Both the position numbers and the translations under genes were made by a program. Below the pieces are notes generated by a model. That model ran no database searches and was not told the DNA's origin. It worked only from the letters and a program-made list of their open reading frames with translations. This document shows, piece by piece, positions 26,578 to 35,429 of a stretch of 64,000 bases of DNA; position 1 is the stretch's first letter, and the number at the start of each line of letters is the position of its first letter. Source of the DNA: Actinomyces sp. oral taxon 170 str. F0386 (GTDB lineage: Bacteria > Actinomycetota > Actinomycetes > Actinomycetales > Actinomycetaceae); the NCBI RefSeq assembly GCF_000195595.1, contig NZ_GL882516.1:60566-124565 (forward strand), in the 5' to 3' direction.

Positions 26578-27824
26578 GCCGCGTTCTCCTCGTCCGTGGG
26601 AGTGTGATTCGTGGAGGCGCACTGCTGGATGAGTGCGGCCAGGCGGGCCGCCGCGTCCTGGACACCGGTGGAGGCCGCGGCCCGGGCCATGGCGCACTGG
26701 CGCTCGGGGTCGGAGATGAGCACCGTGAAGTCGAGGATGTCGGAGGGCTTGAGATCTGCGTCGAGCACCATGCGACCGCCTCCTGAGGCCAGGACATCGG
26801 CGGCGTTGAGACGCTGCTCCCCGTTACCGATGGGCAGGGGGACGTAGAGCGCCGGCAGTCCCAGGGCGGTGATCTCCGCGACGGTGCCGGCACCGGAGCG
26901 GCACAGGACCCCGTCGGCGCAGGCGTAGGCCTGCTCCATGGTGGTCAGGTAGTCCAGCACGTGGTAGCGCTCGGTGAGGTCCTCCGGTGCGCCGGCGTCC
27001 ACCGCCGCCTCGAGGGCGGCGCGCACGGGGGCGTCCTTGTCCTTGCCGGTCAGGTGCAGCACCTGCAGACCGGCGGGCAGTGAGCCGAGCGACTCGCTGA
27101 GGACCTCGTTGAGGTGCTGGGCTCCCAGAGAGCCGCCCGTCACCAGGAGCGTGGGCATCTCAGGGTCGAGCCCCAGCGACTGGGCACCGTCGACGCGGGC
27201 GCACTGAGCCCCCTCGGTGGTGGAGCGCTGCGTCACCAGGGTGGCGATGGCCGGGCGTAGGGGCAGCCCGGTGACCTCGGTACGTCCCTTGGAGGCCTTG
27301 AGACGGGTGGAGGCAAAGGTCAGTGCGACCGCGTGGGCCCAGGACGCCCCCAGCCGGTTGGCCAGACCCGGGCGGGCGTTCTGCTCGTGGATGACGACTG
27401 GTACGCCTGCCTTTCGGGCGGCGAGGTAGGCGGGGGTGGAGACGTAGCCGCCGAAGCCGACGACGACGTCGGCCTCGACCGCCTCGATGGCCTCGGTGGC
27501 TGCGCTGATCGCCTTGCCCAGCCGGTGTGGCAGGCGCAGCAGGTCCCCACTGGGGCGCCGGGGCAGGGGGACCCGGGGAACGAGGGCCAGCTCGAAGCCG
27601 GCCTCGGGCACCAGACGGTTCTCCAGTCCCTCGGCGGTGCCCAGGACAAGGATCCGCGTCCCTGGGTCGCCGCCGAGGGCCGGGTCCTGCAGGGCTGCGG
27701 CCGTGGCCAGCAGCGGGTTGACGTGGCCGGCGGTACCGCCACCGGCCAGCAGCACCCGCAGCGGCTGGGCGCGCTCGGGCTGTGCCCCCTGGGGCGAGCC
27801 TGCGCTCTCACTTGTCTCGGGCAC
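26574..27824 (-). CDS. murG: Lipid II synthase MurG (N-acetylglucosaminyltransferase)
   Basis: Peripheral membrane GT28 enzyme that adds GlcNAc to lipid I to give lipid II. 416 residues with the chosen GTG at 27824, which has AAGGAGGA three bases upstream and lies inside the end of ftsW (17-base overlap). Motifs: LLAGGGTAGHVNPLLA at the N-terminus, VGFGGYVSTPAYLAA, VIHEQNARPGLANR, LLVTGGSLGAQHLNEV and CRSGAGTVAEITALGLPALYVPLP for UDP-GlcNAc binding. The reading frame is open much further upstream but that part reads as an ftsW shadow. Confidence 0.96.
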   Translation of the reverse strand: MPETSESAGSPQGAQPERAQPLRVLLAGGGTAGHVNPLLATAAALQDPALGGDPGTRILVLGTAEGLENRLVPEAGFELALVPRVPLPRRPSGDLLRLPHRLGKAISAATEAIEAVEADVVVGFGGYVSTPAYLAARKAGVPVVIHEQNARPGLANRLGASWAHAVALTFASTRLKASKGRTEVTGLPLRPAIATLVTQRSTTEGAQCARVDGAQSLGLDPEMPTLLVTGGSLGAQHLNEVLSESLGSLPAGLQVLHLTGKDKDAPVRAALEAAVDAGAPEDLTERYHVLDYLTTMEQAYACADGVLCRSGAGTVAEITALGLPALYVPLPIGNGEQRLNAADVLASGGGRMVLDADLKPSDILDFTVLISDPERQCAMARAAASTGVQDAAARLAALIQQCASTNHTPTDEENAA

Positions 27825-29481
27825 GGTTCCTCCTTGGGACGATGACTGCCAGGGAACGACGCAGCGCCCCGGGACTCGTGGACAGGGCCTCCTGCGCGCC
27901 GGGTTCGTGACGGGCGAATGCGAGAAGCACTCCAATGGCCAGGAGGACCGAGACCAGCGCGGTTCCTCCACGGCTGACGAGGGGTAGTGGGACGCCCAGC
28001 ACCGGCAGGGCTCCAGTGACGACGCCCATGTTGATGATCGCCTGCCCCACGATCCATGCACCGATGGCCGAGGTCGTGGCCGTGACGTAGGTGGAGGTGT
28101 GGCGTCTCATGAGGCGCAGGCAGCAGGCGCCGATAGTGGCGAACAGGGTCATGACGACAAGGGTGCCCACCAGCCCGAACTCCTCACCGAGCACGGCGAA
28201 GATGTAGTCGGAGTCGGCCTGGGTGAGGTAGCCCCACTTCTGGCGTGAGGATCCGGGGCCCACGCCGAACCAGCCGCCGGTCCCCAGCGCCCACATGCCG
28301 TGCTTGGGCTGGTAACCCACACCAGTGGGATCGGCGCCCTCGGGGTGGATCCAGGCGATGATGCGCGCGCGCCGGTTGGCGCTGAGCATGGAGGCTGCGG
28401 CGAACAGGACCACGCCGCCGACCCCCAGAAGAGCAAACCAGCGCTTCCGCATCCCCCCCACCCACAGGGCGCCGGCGACGATGAGGACCAGGATGATAAC
28501 CGTTCCCAGGTCCTGTCCCCCGAAGACGGCGAGGATCGCGATGGCGACGCCGCCCCAGCCCGCCTTCCACGACCGGTCCCGCCGCTTGGCCGTGTACCAG
28601 GTCACCAGTGTGCCCAGGACCAGGGCGAGGGCCACCTTGATGAACTCCGAGGGCTGGGCCGTGCCGACCCCGGGCACCATGATCCAGTTGCGGTTGCCGT
28701 AGACGTTGACACCGATGGGGGTGAAGACCAGGCACTGCATGGCGATCGTCAGCCCCAGAACCACCCAGGCCATTCGGGGGAACCAGGACAGTGGCATGCG
28801 GGAGATCCCGACCATGCCCAGGGTTCCTACGACGGCGAAGATGAGGTACTTGGCGAAATCGGTGAAGGCGTTGCCCCCGTTGGCGGCTACAGTCACGGAC
28901 TGCACGGAGAAGACCATGATGAGTCCGAAGGTCTCCAGCACCAGGGCGGAGATGAGCAGGCAGTAGTACGTCAGTGTCACCTGCTCCGAGCTCTGAGCAG
29001 ACTTGGTCGCGTCATTCGACCGGCGCTCACGAGGTCCCTGTGAAGCACCATGCGGCGTGGTGTCCGCGGCACCGTCCCAGGGACGCGACAGGCGCTCACC
29101 CCAGTGCGCCAGGCGCGTGCGCCAGGAGGCGCGCAGGTGACCGATCCGGTCCCTGGTCCGGGAACCGACACCGCTCGACGGCGTCCTCGATGAGGCCCCT
29201 GAAGATGCCTGGGACGAGGAGCTGCCCGTGCTCCGCCTCGGCGAACCCGATGACTGCCGGGACGTGGCCGAGCGCGGACCGGGCTGCTGGCCGGGACGTG
29301 ACGACTTCTTCTGCTTCCTGGGCTGCTTGGACGCACCGGCCGAGGTCCCCCGGGCCGTGGTCCCGTCCGGCCTGCGATCGTCCCGAGACCTTTCTGAGAC
29401 GCGATCCGGCACTGTCGAGGATCCTGACGAGGAGGACGTCGACGGGTGAGGAGCGGTGGCCGAGGTGAACCTCGTCTTCAC
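27808..29481 (-). CDS. ftsW: Peptidoglycan glycosyltransferase FtsW
   Basis: SEDS-family lipid II polymerase of the septum, 557 residues. The first 167 residues are a Ser/Arg/Gly-rich, basic, low-complexity cytoplasmic tail, far longer than in most homologues. The ten-helix SEDS core follows, starting at YYCLLISALVLETFGLIMVFS. Conserved SEDS blocks include GNRNWIMVPGVGTAQPSEFIKVALAL, GGWFGVGPGSSRQKWGYL (periplasmic loop with the catalytic region), DYIFAVLGEEFGL and VPLPLVSRGGTALVS. Starts with GTG at 29481, AGGAG five bases upstream, overlapping the murD stop (GTGA). Works with FtsI encoded upstream in the same cluster. Confidence 0.96.
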   Translation of the reverse strand: MKTRFTSATAPHPSTSSSSGSSTVPDRVSERSRDDRRPDGTTARGTSAGASKQPRKQKKSSRPGQQPGPRSATSRQSSGSPRRSTGSSSSQASSGASSRTPSSGVGSRTRDRIGHLRASWRTRLAHWGERLSRPWDGAADTTPHGASQGPRERRSNDATKSAQSSEQVTLTYYCLLISALVLETFGLIMVFSVQSVTVAANGGNAFTDFAKYLIFAVVGTLGMVGISRMPLSWFPRMAWVVLGLTIAMQCLVFTPIGVNVYGNRNWIMVPGVGTAQPSEFIKVALALVLGTLVTWYTAKRRDRSWKAGWGGVAIAILAVFGGQDLGTVIILVLIVAGALWVGGMRKRWFALLGVGGVVLFAAASMLSANRRARIIAWIHPEGADPTGVGYQPKHGMWALGTGGWFGVGPGSSRQKWGYLTQADSDYIFAVLGEEFGLVGTLVVMTLFATIGACCLRLMRRHTSTYVTATTSAIGAWIVGQAIINMGVVTGALPVLGVPLPLVSRGGTALVSVLLAIGVLLAFARHEPGAQEALSTSPGALRRSLAVIVPRRNRARDK

Positions 29482-31079
29482 AGCTGCTCCTGAGCACCGG
29501 GGGCATCCGCGGACCGGGTGCTGTTCCGCCTGGTGTGGGCCTGGGCCGCGGCGGCGAACAGGTCGCCGCGCTGGGCGTAGGAGCTGAACTGGTCCCAGGA
29601 GGCGCAGGCCGGAGCCAGTATGACGGTGTCACCGCTGCGGGCCATGGCGCCGGCGGCCTCCACGGCTGCGGCACTGATGTCCTCGGGTGATGCGTCGCTG
29701 ACCCGGGCGACCGGCAGTCCCGGCGCCTCCTGCGCCAGGGCGGCCAGGATGTCGCTCTGGTCCTTGCCGATGACGACAGCGCCGCGCAGATGGGGCCGCA
29801 CCACGCGCACGAGGTCGAAGAACTCAGCGCCCTTGGTGTCCCCACCGCAGATCCAGACACCGGTTCCCCGGGGCAAGGAGGTCAGCGCGGCCTCAGCGGA
29901 GTGGGGGTTGGTGGCCTTGGAGTCATCGACCCAGGTGACGCCATCGGCCTCGGCCACAGTGACGATCCGATGGGCTCCGGGACTGTAGGCGCGCAGGCCA
30001 GCCACCACCGCCTCGGCATCGACCCCGGCCGCTCGCGCCAAGGCGGCGGCGGCCAGAGCGTCGGCGAGAAGGTGCGAGGGAAGGTTCTCGGTGCGTCCCC
30101 CCGGCGCCAGGTGCGCCAGGTCGGCGGAGGTAGCGAGCTCAATACCGCTGGAGCGCCGCTCGGCGTGGAAGGCGCGGTCCACCAGCAGGTCCTCGACCAT
30201 GCCGACCTGCCCGAGCCCCGGCGTGGTCAGGGTGAAGCCGACGGCCCGGCAGCCCTCGACGACGTCGGCCTGACGGACCATGTCCTGGGTGGCATCGTCG
30301 GCAACGTTGTAGACGGCGGCGAGCCGGGTTCGGGAGTAGACACGGGCCTTGTCCGCGGCGTAGGCCTCCCGGCCCCCGTGCCAGTCGAGGTGGTCGGCGG
30401 CCAAGTTGAGGCAGGCCGAGGCCAAGGGCGAGAGGGTCCGGGTGGTGTGGAGCTGGAAGCTGGACAGCTCCACGGCAAGGGCGTCGGCACTGCCGGCCAG
30501 GACCGCCTCGATGGCGGGGGTGCCGATGTTGCCGACGGCAGGGGCCGTGAGCCCTTGGGCCTCGAGAATGGCTGAGAGCATGCCGACCGTGGTGGTCTTG
30601 CCGTCCGTGCCGGTGAGCGTCAGCCAGGGGACGTCCGGGCGGCGGGAGTCCTGCTGGAGCCTCCATGCCAGCTCGATCTCGCTCCAGGTCTCGATGCCTG
30701 CCGCCGCGGCGGTGCGCAGGACCGGGCCGGTGGCCGGGACTCCTGGTGAGACGATCAGAAGCCGCGCCGGTGACTGAGCCAGAGCGGCCGCTGTGGCGTC
30801 GCCGTCGGCGACAGTGGCCGAGACCACGGAGGTGCCCAGTGCCTCGATGGAGGCCTCGCGGCTGTCGAAGACGTGGGTGCGGGCTCCCAGCGTGGCCAGG
30901 GCGTCGACGACGGCGCGTCCGGTGCGCCCGAGGCCGACAACGGCCACGTGGGCGCCGTCGAGCTGGTCGCGCAGGGCGCCGGCGGAGGCGGTGAGGGTGC
31001 CAGGAGCGGAGGAACCGGACATCCTCGTCGGTCCGGCACTGATGGCCGGCTCACCGGGGACTTCAGTCAGACTGGTCAC
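29478..31079 (-). CDS. murD: UDP-N-acetylmuramoylalanine--D-glutamate ligase
   Basis: Adds D-Glu to UDP-MurNAc-L-Ala. 533 residues, longer than the usual 440-500, with extra N-terminal residues before VAVVGLGRTGRAVVDAL. The ATP loop is LTGTDGKTTTVGML; SSFQLHTT and NLAADHLDWHG are the substrate and metal blocks; WVDDSKATNPHSAEAAL is the C-terminal signature. Starts with GTG at 31079 without a close ribosome-binding site; a downstream start near the Rossmann domain is possible. About 105 bases separate it from mraY, the largest gap within the mur block; a short GC hairpin lies just after mraY. Confidence 0.95.
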   Translation of the reverse strand: MTSLTEVPGEPAISAGPTRMSGSSAPGTLTASAGALRDQLDGAHVAVVGLGRTGRAVVDALATLGARTHVFDSREASIEALGTSVVSATVADGDATAAALAQSPARLLIVSPGVPATGPVLRTAAAAGIETWSEIELAWRLQQDSRRPDVPWLTLTGTDGKTTTVGMLSAILEAQGLTAPAVGNIGTPAIEAVLAGSADALAVELSSFQLHTTRTLSPLASACLNLAADHLDWHGGREAYAADKARVYSRTRLAAVYNVADDATQDMVRQADVVEGCRAVGFTLTTPGLGQVGMVEDLLVDRAFHAERRSSGIELATSADLAHLAPGGRTENLPSHLLADALAAAALARAAGVDAEAVVAGLRAYSPGAHRIVTVAEADGVTWVDDSKATNPHSAEAALTSLPRGTGVWICGGDTKGAEFFDLVRVVRPHLRGAVVIGKDQSDILAALAQEAPGLPVARVSDASPEDISAAAVEAAGAMARSGDTVILAPACASWDQFSSYAQRGDLFAAAAQAHTRRNSTRSADAPGAQEQL

Positions 31080-31184
31080 GGTGCGGGTTCACGCTCCTGG
31101 TTCTTCACTGCTCCTCACCGGGACCGCCGGTGGGAGGACTCTGCATCGATGGTTCGTCGGTCCGTGGGGCCCGGGCGCCCCGGC

Positions 31185-32285
31185 TCACCCGAAGATGAGC
31201 TGGCGCAGGTACTCGGCGTAGAAGAGTCCCAGTCCTGCGATGACGCACAGGCCGGCGATGATCCAGAAGCGGATCACCACGTTGACCTCGGTCCATCCTC
31301 CCAGTTCGAAGTGGTGATGCAGTGGAGCCATGCGGAAGACACGTCGACCTGTCGACTTGAATGAGACGATCTGGATGATGTCGCTCATGACCTCGGCCAG
31401 GAAGAGCCCGCCCAGGATGACGGCGAGGAACTCGGTGCGGGTCAGGATCGACAGCCCTGCAACGGCCCCGCCCAGGGCCAGGGAGCCGGTGTCTCCCATG
31501 AAGATCTTGGCCGGTGAGGCGTTCCACCACAGGAACCCGAAGCAGGCCCCCATGAGGGCGGCGGCGATCATGGCGAGGTCACGTGGATCCCTGACCTGGT
31601 AGCAGGTGGTGGGGACCATGCTCTCGTGGCCGTAGTTGCAGGACTGGTTGGTCTGCCACACACCGATGAGCGTGTAGGCGCCGAAGACCATGGCCGAGGC
31701 ACCGGCCGCCAGTCCGTCGAGACCGTCGGTGAGGTTGACGGCGTTGGACCAGGCGGTGATGAGGAAATTCGCCCACAGGATGAACAGGATGAGCCCGACA
31801 ATGCTGCCGGCGAAGGCCAGGTTGACCGCCGAGTCCCGGGCGAAGGAGATCCGGGTGGAGCCGGGGGTGAGCCCGTTGCGGTCGGCGAAGTGTAGGGCCG
31901 CCACCGAGAAGCCGATGCCGATGAGCGCCTGTCCCACGATCTTCTGCCAGGCCCGCAGCCCCAGGGAGCGCTGCTTGGAGATCTTCTCGAAGTCGTCCAG
32001 GAAGCCGATGAGCCCGAGCCCGACGACGAGGAACAGCAGCAGGACCCCGGAGGCGCGCGGTGTGCGCAGCTGGGTGAGATTGGCCAGGGTGTATCCCAGG
32101 ACGGTGGAGATGATGATGACGAGGCCGCCCATGGTCGGCGTGCCGCGCTTGGTGAAGTGTCCCTGGGGGCCGTCCTGACGGATGAACTGTCCGTACTCCT
32201 TGGCATGGAGATAGCGGATAAGTAGCGGGGTTCCCAGCAGAGTGCCCACCAGTCCGACAACGCCGGAGATGAGGATGGCGGTCAT
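31185..32285 (-). CDS. mraY: Phospho-N-acetylmuramoyl-pentapeptide transferase
   Basis: Integral membrane enzyme that transfers phospho-MurNAc-pentapeptide to undecaprenyl phosphate (lipid I). 366 residues, about ten membrane helices. Diagnostic motifs: FTKRGTPTMGG near residue 45, the Asp pair in FLDDFEKISK, NAVNLTDGLDGLA, FMGDTGSLALGG and the MAPLHHHFELGG His cluster. Overlaps murF by four bases and has AGGAGG ten bases before the ATG. Confidence 0.98.
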   Translation of the reverse strand: MTAILISGVVGLVGTLLGTPLLIRYLHAKEYGQFIRQDGPQGHFTKRGTPTMGGLVIIISTVLGYTLANLTQLRTPRASGVLLLFLVVGLGLIGFLDDFEKISKQRSLGLRAWQKIVGQALIGIGFSVAALHFADRNGLTPGSTRISFARDSAVNLAFAGSIVGLILFILWANFLITAWSNAVNLTDGLDGLAAGASAMVFGAYTLIGVWQTNQSCNYGHESMVPTTCYQVRDPRDLAMIAAALMGACFGFLWWNASPAKIFMGDTGSLALGGAVAGLSILTRTEFLAVILGGLFLAEVMSDIIQIVSFKSTGRRVFRMAPLHHHFELGGWTEVNVVIRFWIIAGLCVIAGLGLFYAEYLRQLIFG

Positions 32286-33730
32286 CGGGAACGAACCTCC
32301 TTGAGGTGGTCGGCCAGGCGCCAGGCGCCGGATCCGTTGGAGCCCTTGACCAGGACGGCGTCACCGTCGGACAGGAGGGCGTCGATCTGGGAGATGGCGG
32401 CCGCGGCATCGTCGAAGCCGACGACCTCGACCCCTCGCGCCCCGGCTGCGTCGAGTGCCTCCTGGGTGGAGCCGATGCCGATGAGCATAGCGGCTCCGGC
32501 TTCGGCCGCTAGCTCCCCGGTGCGCGCGTGATCGGCGGCGGAGGACTCCCCGAGCTCGAGCATCTCGGAAACCACGACGACACGACGACGGCCCCCGGCC
32601 AGAGCCGGCAGAGCTGCCAATGCAGCCGTCATGGAGTCGATGTTGGCGTTGTAGGAGTCGTCGATGAGGAGAAGATCACCACTGAGCTCTGAGACGTCCA
32701 TGCGGTGGGGGCTCTCGATGCTCACCGAACCGAGGCGCTCGGCGATGAGCTCGGGCTCCAGACCCGCGGCCAGGGCGAGGCCCGCGGCGGCCAGGGCGTT
32801 GGCCACGTTGTGTGCACCAGCCACGGCCAGCTGGACGCGCCTGGGCCCGTCCAGGCCGGGCAGATGAAGATCGAAGGCCGAGCGGGCGGCCTCGTCAAGG
32901 ACGATTCGCTCGGCCCGCAGGTCGGCGGGGCCGCCCTGGGCGGAGAAGGTGAGGACCTGAGCCGGGGCGAGGCCTGCCATGGCTGCGGCGCGGGCGTCGT
33001 CGGCATTGAGGATGGCGACGCCCTCTGGCAGCAGGCCGGCGATGATCTCCGCCTTGGCAGCGGCGACGCCTTCGATGGATCCGAAACCGCCCATATGGGC
33101 ATGGCCGATCATGAGGACACCGGCCACGTCCAGGGGCGCGATATCAGTGAGGTAGGTGATGTGGCCAGGGCCGGAGGCGCCCATCTCCAGAACGAGGTAG
33201 CGGGTGGACTCGTCGGCCTCCAGGACAGTCAGCGGCAGGCCGATCTCGTTGTTGAAGCTGGCCCTTGGGGCGACGGTGGGACCGGAGGCGGCCAGGAGCT
33301 GGCGGGTGAGGTCCTTGGTGGTGGTCTTGCCCACCGAGCCGGTCATCGCCACCACGGTGAGCCGCTCGCCGCGATCGGCTGCGGTCCGGCGCAGGCCAGC
33401 CAGGTGGGTGCGGGCCAGCGCACCGAGGGCCGTCACGGTGTCCTCCACGAGGACGAGCCCCATGGACGGGTCCTCGGTCTCCCCCCGCTCCCCCTGAATC
33501 AGCCCGCTCCGGGCGGCCTCCAGGTCGGAGACGATGGCTCCGACGGCGCCCAGAGCGCCAGCGGAGCCCAGGTGGGCATGGCCATCGGTGCGTTCGCCGT
33601 GGACGGCGACGAACAGGGCACCTTCGGTGGCCAGGCGGGAGTCGGTGACGACGGGGCCGGTGACGGGGGCGTCCGGGCCGATGAGCCTGCCGCCGACGGC
33701 GGCTGCGATCTGACTCAGGCTGAGGTTCAT
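32282..33730 (-). CDS. murF: UDP-N-acetylmuramoyl-tripeptide--D-alanyl-D-alanine ligase
   Basis: Adds D-Ala-D-Ala to complete the UDP-MurNAc-pentapeptide. 482 residues with the ATG at 33730, which overlaps the murE stop (ATGA); an ATG at 33742 is the alternative. Motifs: ATP loop MTGSVGKTTTKDL, FNNEIGLPLTVL, LEMGASGPGHI, GAHNVANALAA and DDSYNANIDSM. All usual Mur-ligase domains are present. Confidence 0.97.
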   Translation of the reverse strand: MNLSLSQIAAAVGGRLIGPDAPVTGPVVTDSRLATEGALFVAVHGERTDGHAHLGSAGALGAVGAIVSDLEAARSGLIQGERGETEDPSMGLVLVEDTVTALGALARTHLAGLRRTAADRGERLTVVAMTGSVGKTTTKDLTRQLLAASGPTVAPRASFNNEIGLPLTVLEADESTRYLVLEMGASGPGHITYLTDIAPLDVAGVLMIGHAHMGGFGSIEGVAAAKAEIIAGLLPEGVAILNADDARAAAMAGLAPAQVLTFSAQGGPADLRAERIVLDEAARSAFDLHLPGLDGPRRVQLAVAGAHNVANALAAAGLALAAGLEPELIAERLGSVSIESPHRMDVSELSGDLLLIDDSYNANIDSMTAALAALPALAGGRRRVVVVSEMLELGESSAADHARTGELAAEAGAAMLIGIGSTQEALDAAGARGVEVVGFDDAAAAISQIDALLSDGDAVLVKGSNGSGAWRLADHLKEVRSR

Positions 33731-35313
33731 CCCCGTCCCCATTTCTCCTCGACGGCCTCAGCCATGACAGGGGCATCGTTGTAGCGGATGAACTCGCCGG
33801 CCATCTCCAGGAAGGGCTCGTGGCCCTTGCCGGTGACGATGACCGTGTCGTCGGGTCCGCACAGCTCGACGCCCCGGCGCACGGCGTCGCCGCGCCAGGT
33901 GGTGACCTCCTCGACATCCTCCAGGCCCGGGCGCACGGTGCGTATCCCGTCCAGGATGGCGTTGCGGATGAGCCGGGGGTCCTCGCTGCGGGGGTTCTCG
34001 TCGGTGACCACCAGGACGTCGGCCAGACGGGCGCACACCTCCCCCAGCATGGGTCGTTTGCCCTGGTCGCGGTCGCCGTCGGAGCCGAAGACCACGATGA
34101 GGCGGCCCGGGGTGATGGGACGCACGGCCTTGAGGGCCAGATCCATGGCCTCGGGGGTGTGCGCGAAGTCGACGATGCACAGACCGCGTCGACCGTCGCG
34201 TTGGCTGATGCGCTGCATGCGCCCCGGGATGTTGTGGGCCCCGGCCAGGGCGGCGGTGGCCGTGGCGGCGGGGACGCCCGCTCGTATGGCCATGACCAGG
34301 GCAAGGGCGGCGTTCTGGACGTTGACGAGTCCGGGTAGGGGGCAGGAGGCCTCGATCTGCTCGCCGTCGGGCCCGTGGAGGGTGAAGGTGGTGGCGGAGT
34401 CGGTCAGGGAGACCGCGGCGTCGCTGACCCACCAGTCGGCGGGGACGTCGCCGGGGTAGGCGCGCACGCGGTCGACCTCGATGGGGGCCTGGGCGGCGAG
34501 GGCGGCGCCCCACTGGTCGTCGACGCAGATGACGCCGCGGCGGGCGTGCTCGGGGGTGAACAGCCGCGCCTTGGCCTCCAGGTAGCCCTCCATGGTCTTG
34601 TGGAAGTCGAGGTGGTCCCGCTGAAGGTTGGTGAAGCCGGCGACGTCGACGACGACGCCGTCGAGCCGGTGCAGGACGATGGCATGGCTGGAGGCCTCCA
34701 GAGAGGCGGCGCCGACCCTGTCCTCGACGGCCAGGGCCATCATCCGCTGCAGGACGGGGGCCTCGACGGTGGTGCGCGGGGACTCCACGGAGCGCTCCCC
34801 CACGCGCAGCTCAACGGTCCCGGCCACCATGCAGCCGCCGACGTGGGCCGACAGGATCGCGTCGAGGAAGTAGGAGGTGGTCGTCTTGCCGTTGGTACCG
34901 GTGACGGCCGTGGTGACCAGGCCGCGTGCCGGGTGATGGTAGACCTCGGCGCTCAGGGGGCCGACGACGGCGCGGGGGTCATCGTGGACAAGGACCGGAG
35001 TGCCGGGGGCGACCTCGTGGGCGATGAGGGCGCCGTCGGCGTCTGTGAGGACCGCGACGGCACCGGAGCCGACGGCTTCGTCGGAGAAGCGGGCGCCGTG
35101 GGCGGTGAAGCCGGGCAAGCCCACGAAGAGCTCGCCCGGGGCGGTGTCACCGGAGTCGACACTGACCCCCAGGATGCTCAGGTCGTTGAGGGCGGCGGCG
35201 TCATCAGCTGAGGCGGGAGCCAGGGAGAAGCGCTCACACAGAGTGCTGATGGGGATGGGACCATTGGAGCCCGGCCGTAGGGCGGCGGCCGACTCGTAGG
35301 CGTGGTTGCTCAT
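33727..35313 (-). CDS. murE: UDP-N-acetylmuramoyl-dipeptide--diamino-acid ligase
   Basis: Adds the third-position diamino acid (meso-diaminopimelate, lysine or ornithine, depending on species) to UDP-MurNAc-L-Ala-D-Glu. 528 residues. ATP loop VTGTNGKTTTSYFLD; ASSHAIVLHRLDG and NLQRDHLDFHKTME carry the metal and carbamylated-Lys region; VDFAHTPEAM and FGSDGDRDQGKRP lie in the C-terminal domain. The specificity motif, DNPR in diaminopimelate-adding enzymes, reads ENPR at residues 439-442 here. RBS GAGGA just before the ATG. A gap of 116 bases separates it from ftsI. Confidence 0.96.
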   Translation of the reverse strand: MSNHAYESAAALRPGSNGPIPISTLCERFSLAPASADDAAALNDLSILGVSVDSGDTAPGELFVGLPGFTAHGARFSDEAVGSGAVAVLTDADGALIAHEVAPGTPVLVHDDPRAVVGPLSAEVYHHPARGLVTTAVTGTNGKTTTSYFLDAILSAHVGGCMVAGTVELRVGERSVESPRTTVEAPVLQRMMALAVEDRVGAASLEASSHAIVLHRLDGVVVDVAGFTNLQRDHLDFHKTMEGYLEAKARLFTPEHARRGVICVDDQWGAALAAQAPIEVDRVRAYPGDVPADWWVSDAAVSLTDSATTFTLHGPDGEQIEASCPLPGLVNVQNAALALVMAIRAGVPAATATAALAGAHNIPGRMQRISQRDGRRGLCIVDFAHTPEAMDLALKAVRPITPGRLIVVFGSDGDRDQGKRPMLGEVCARLADVLVVTDENPRSEDPRLIRNAILDGIRTVRPGLEDVEEVTTWRGDAVRRGVELCGPDDTVIVTGKGHEPFLEMAGEFIRYNDAPVMAEAVEEKWGRG

Positions 35314-35429
35314 AGTTCCTCAATCTATCGCGACCTTCGGCTGTCGATCTTCCACAAGAACCCCTACGGGTCACTTCGCCGGGGTGCTGGTGGTCACGCT
35401 CATCTACCTCATGGGGTTCATAGGGCACC

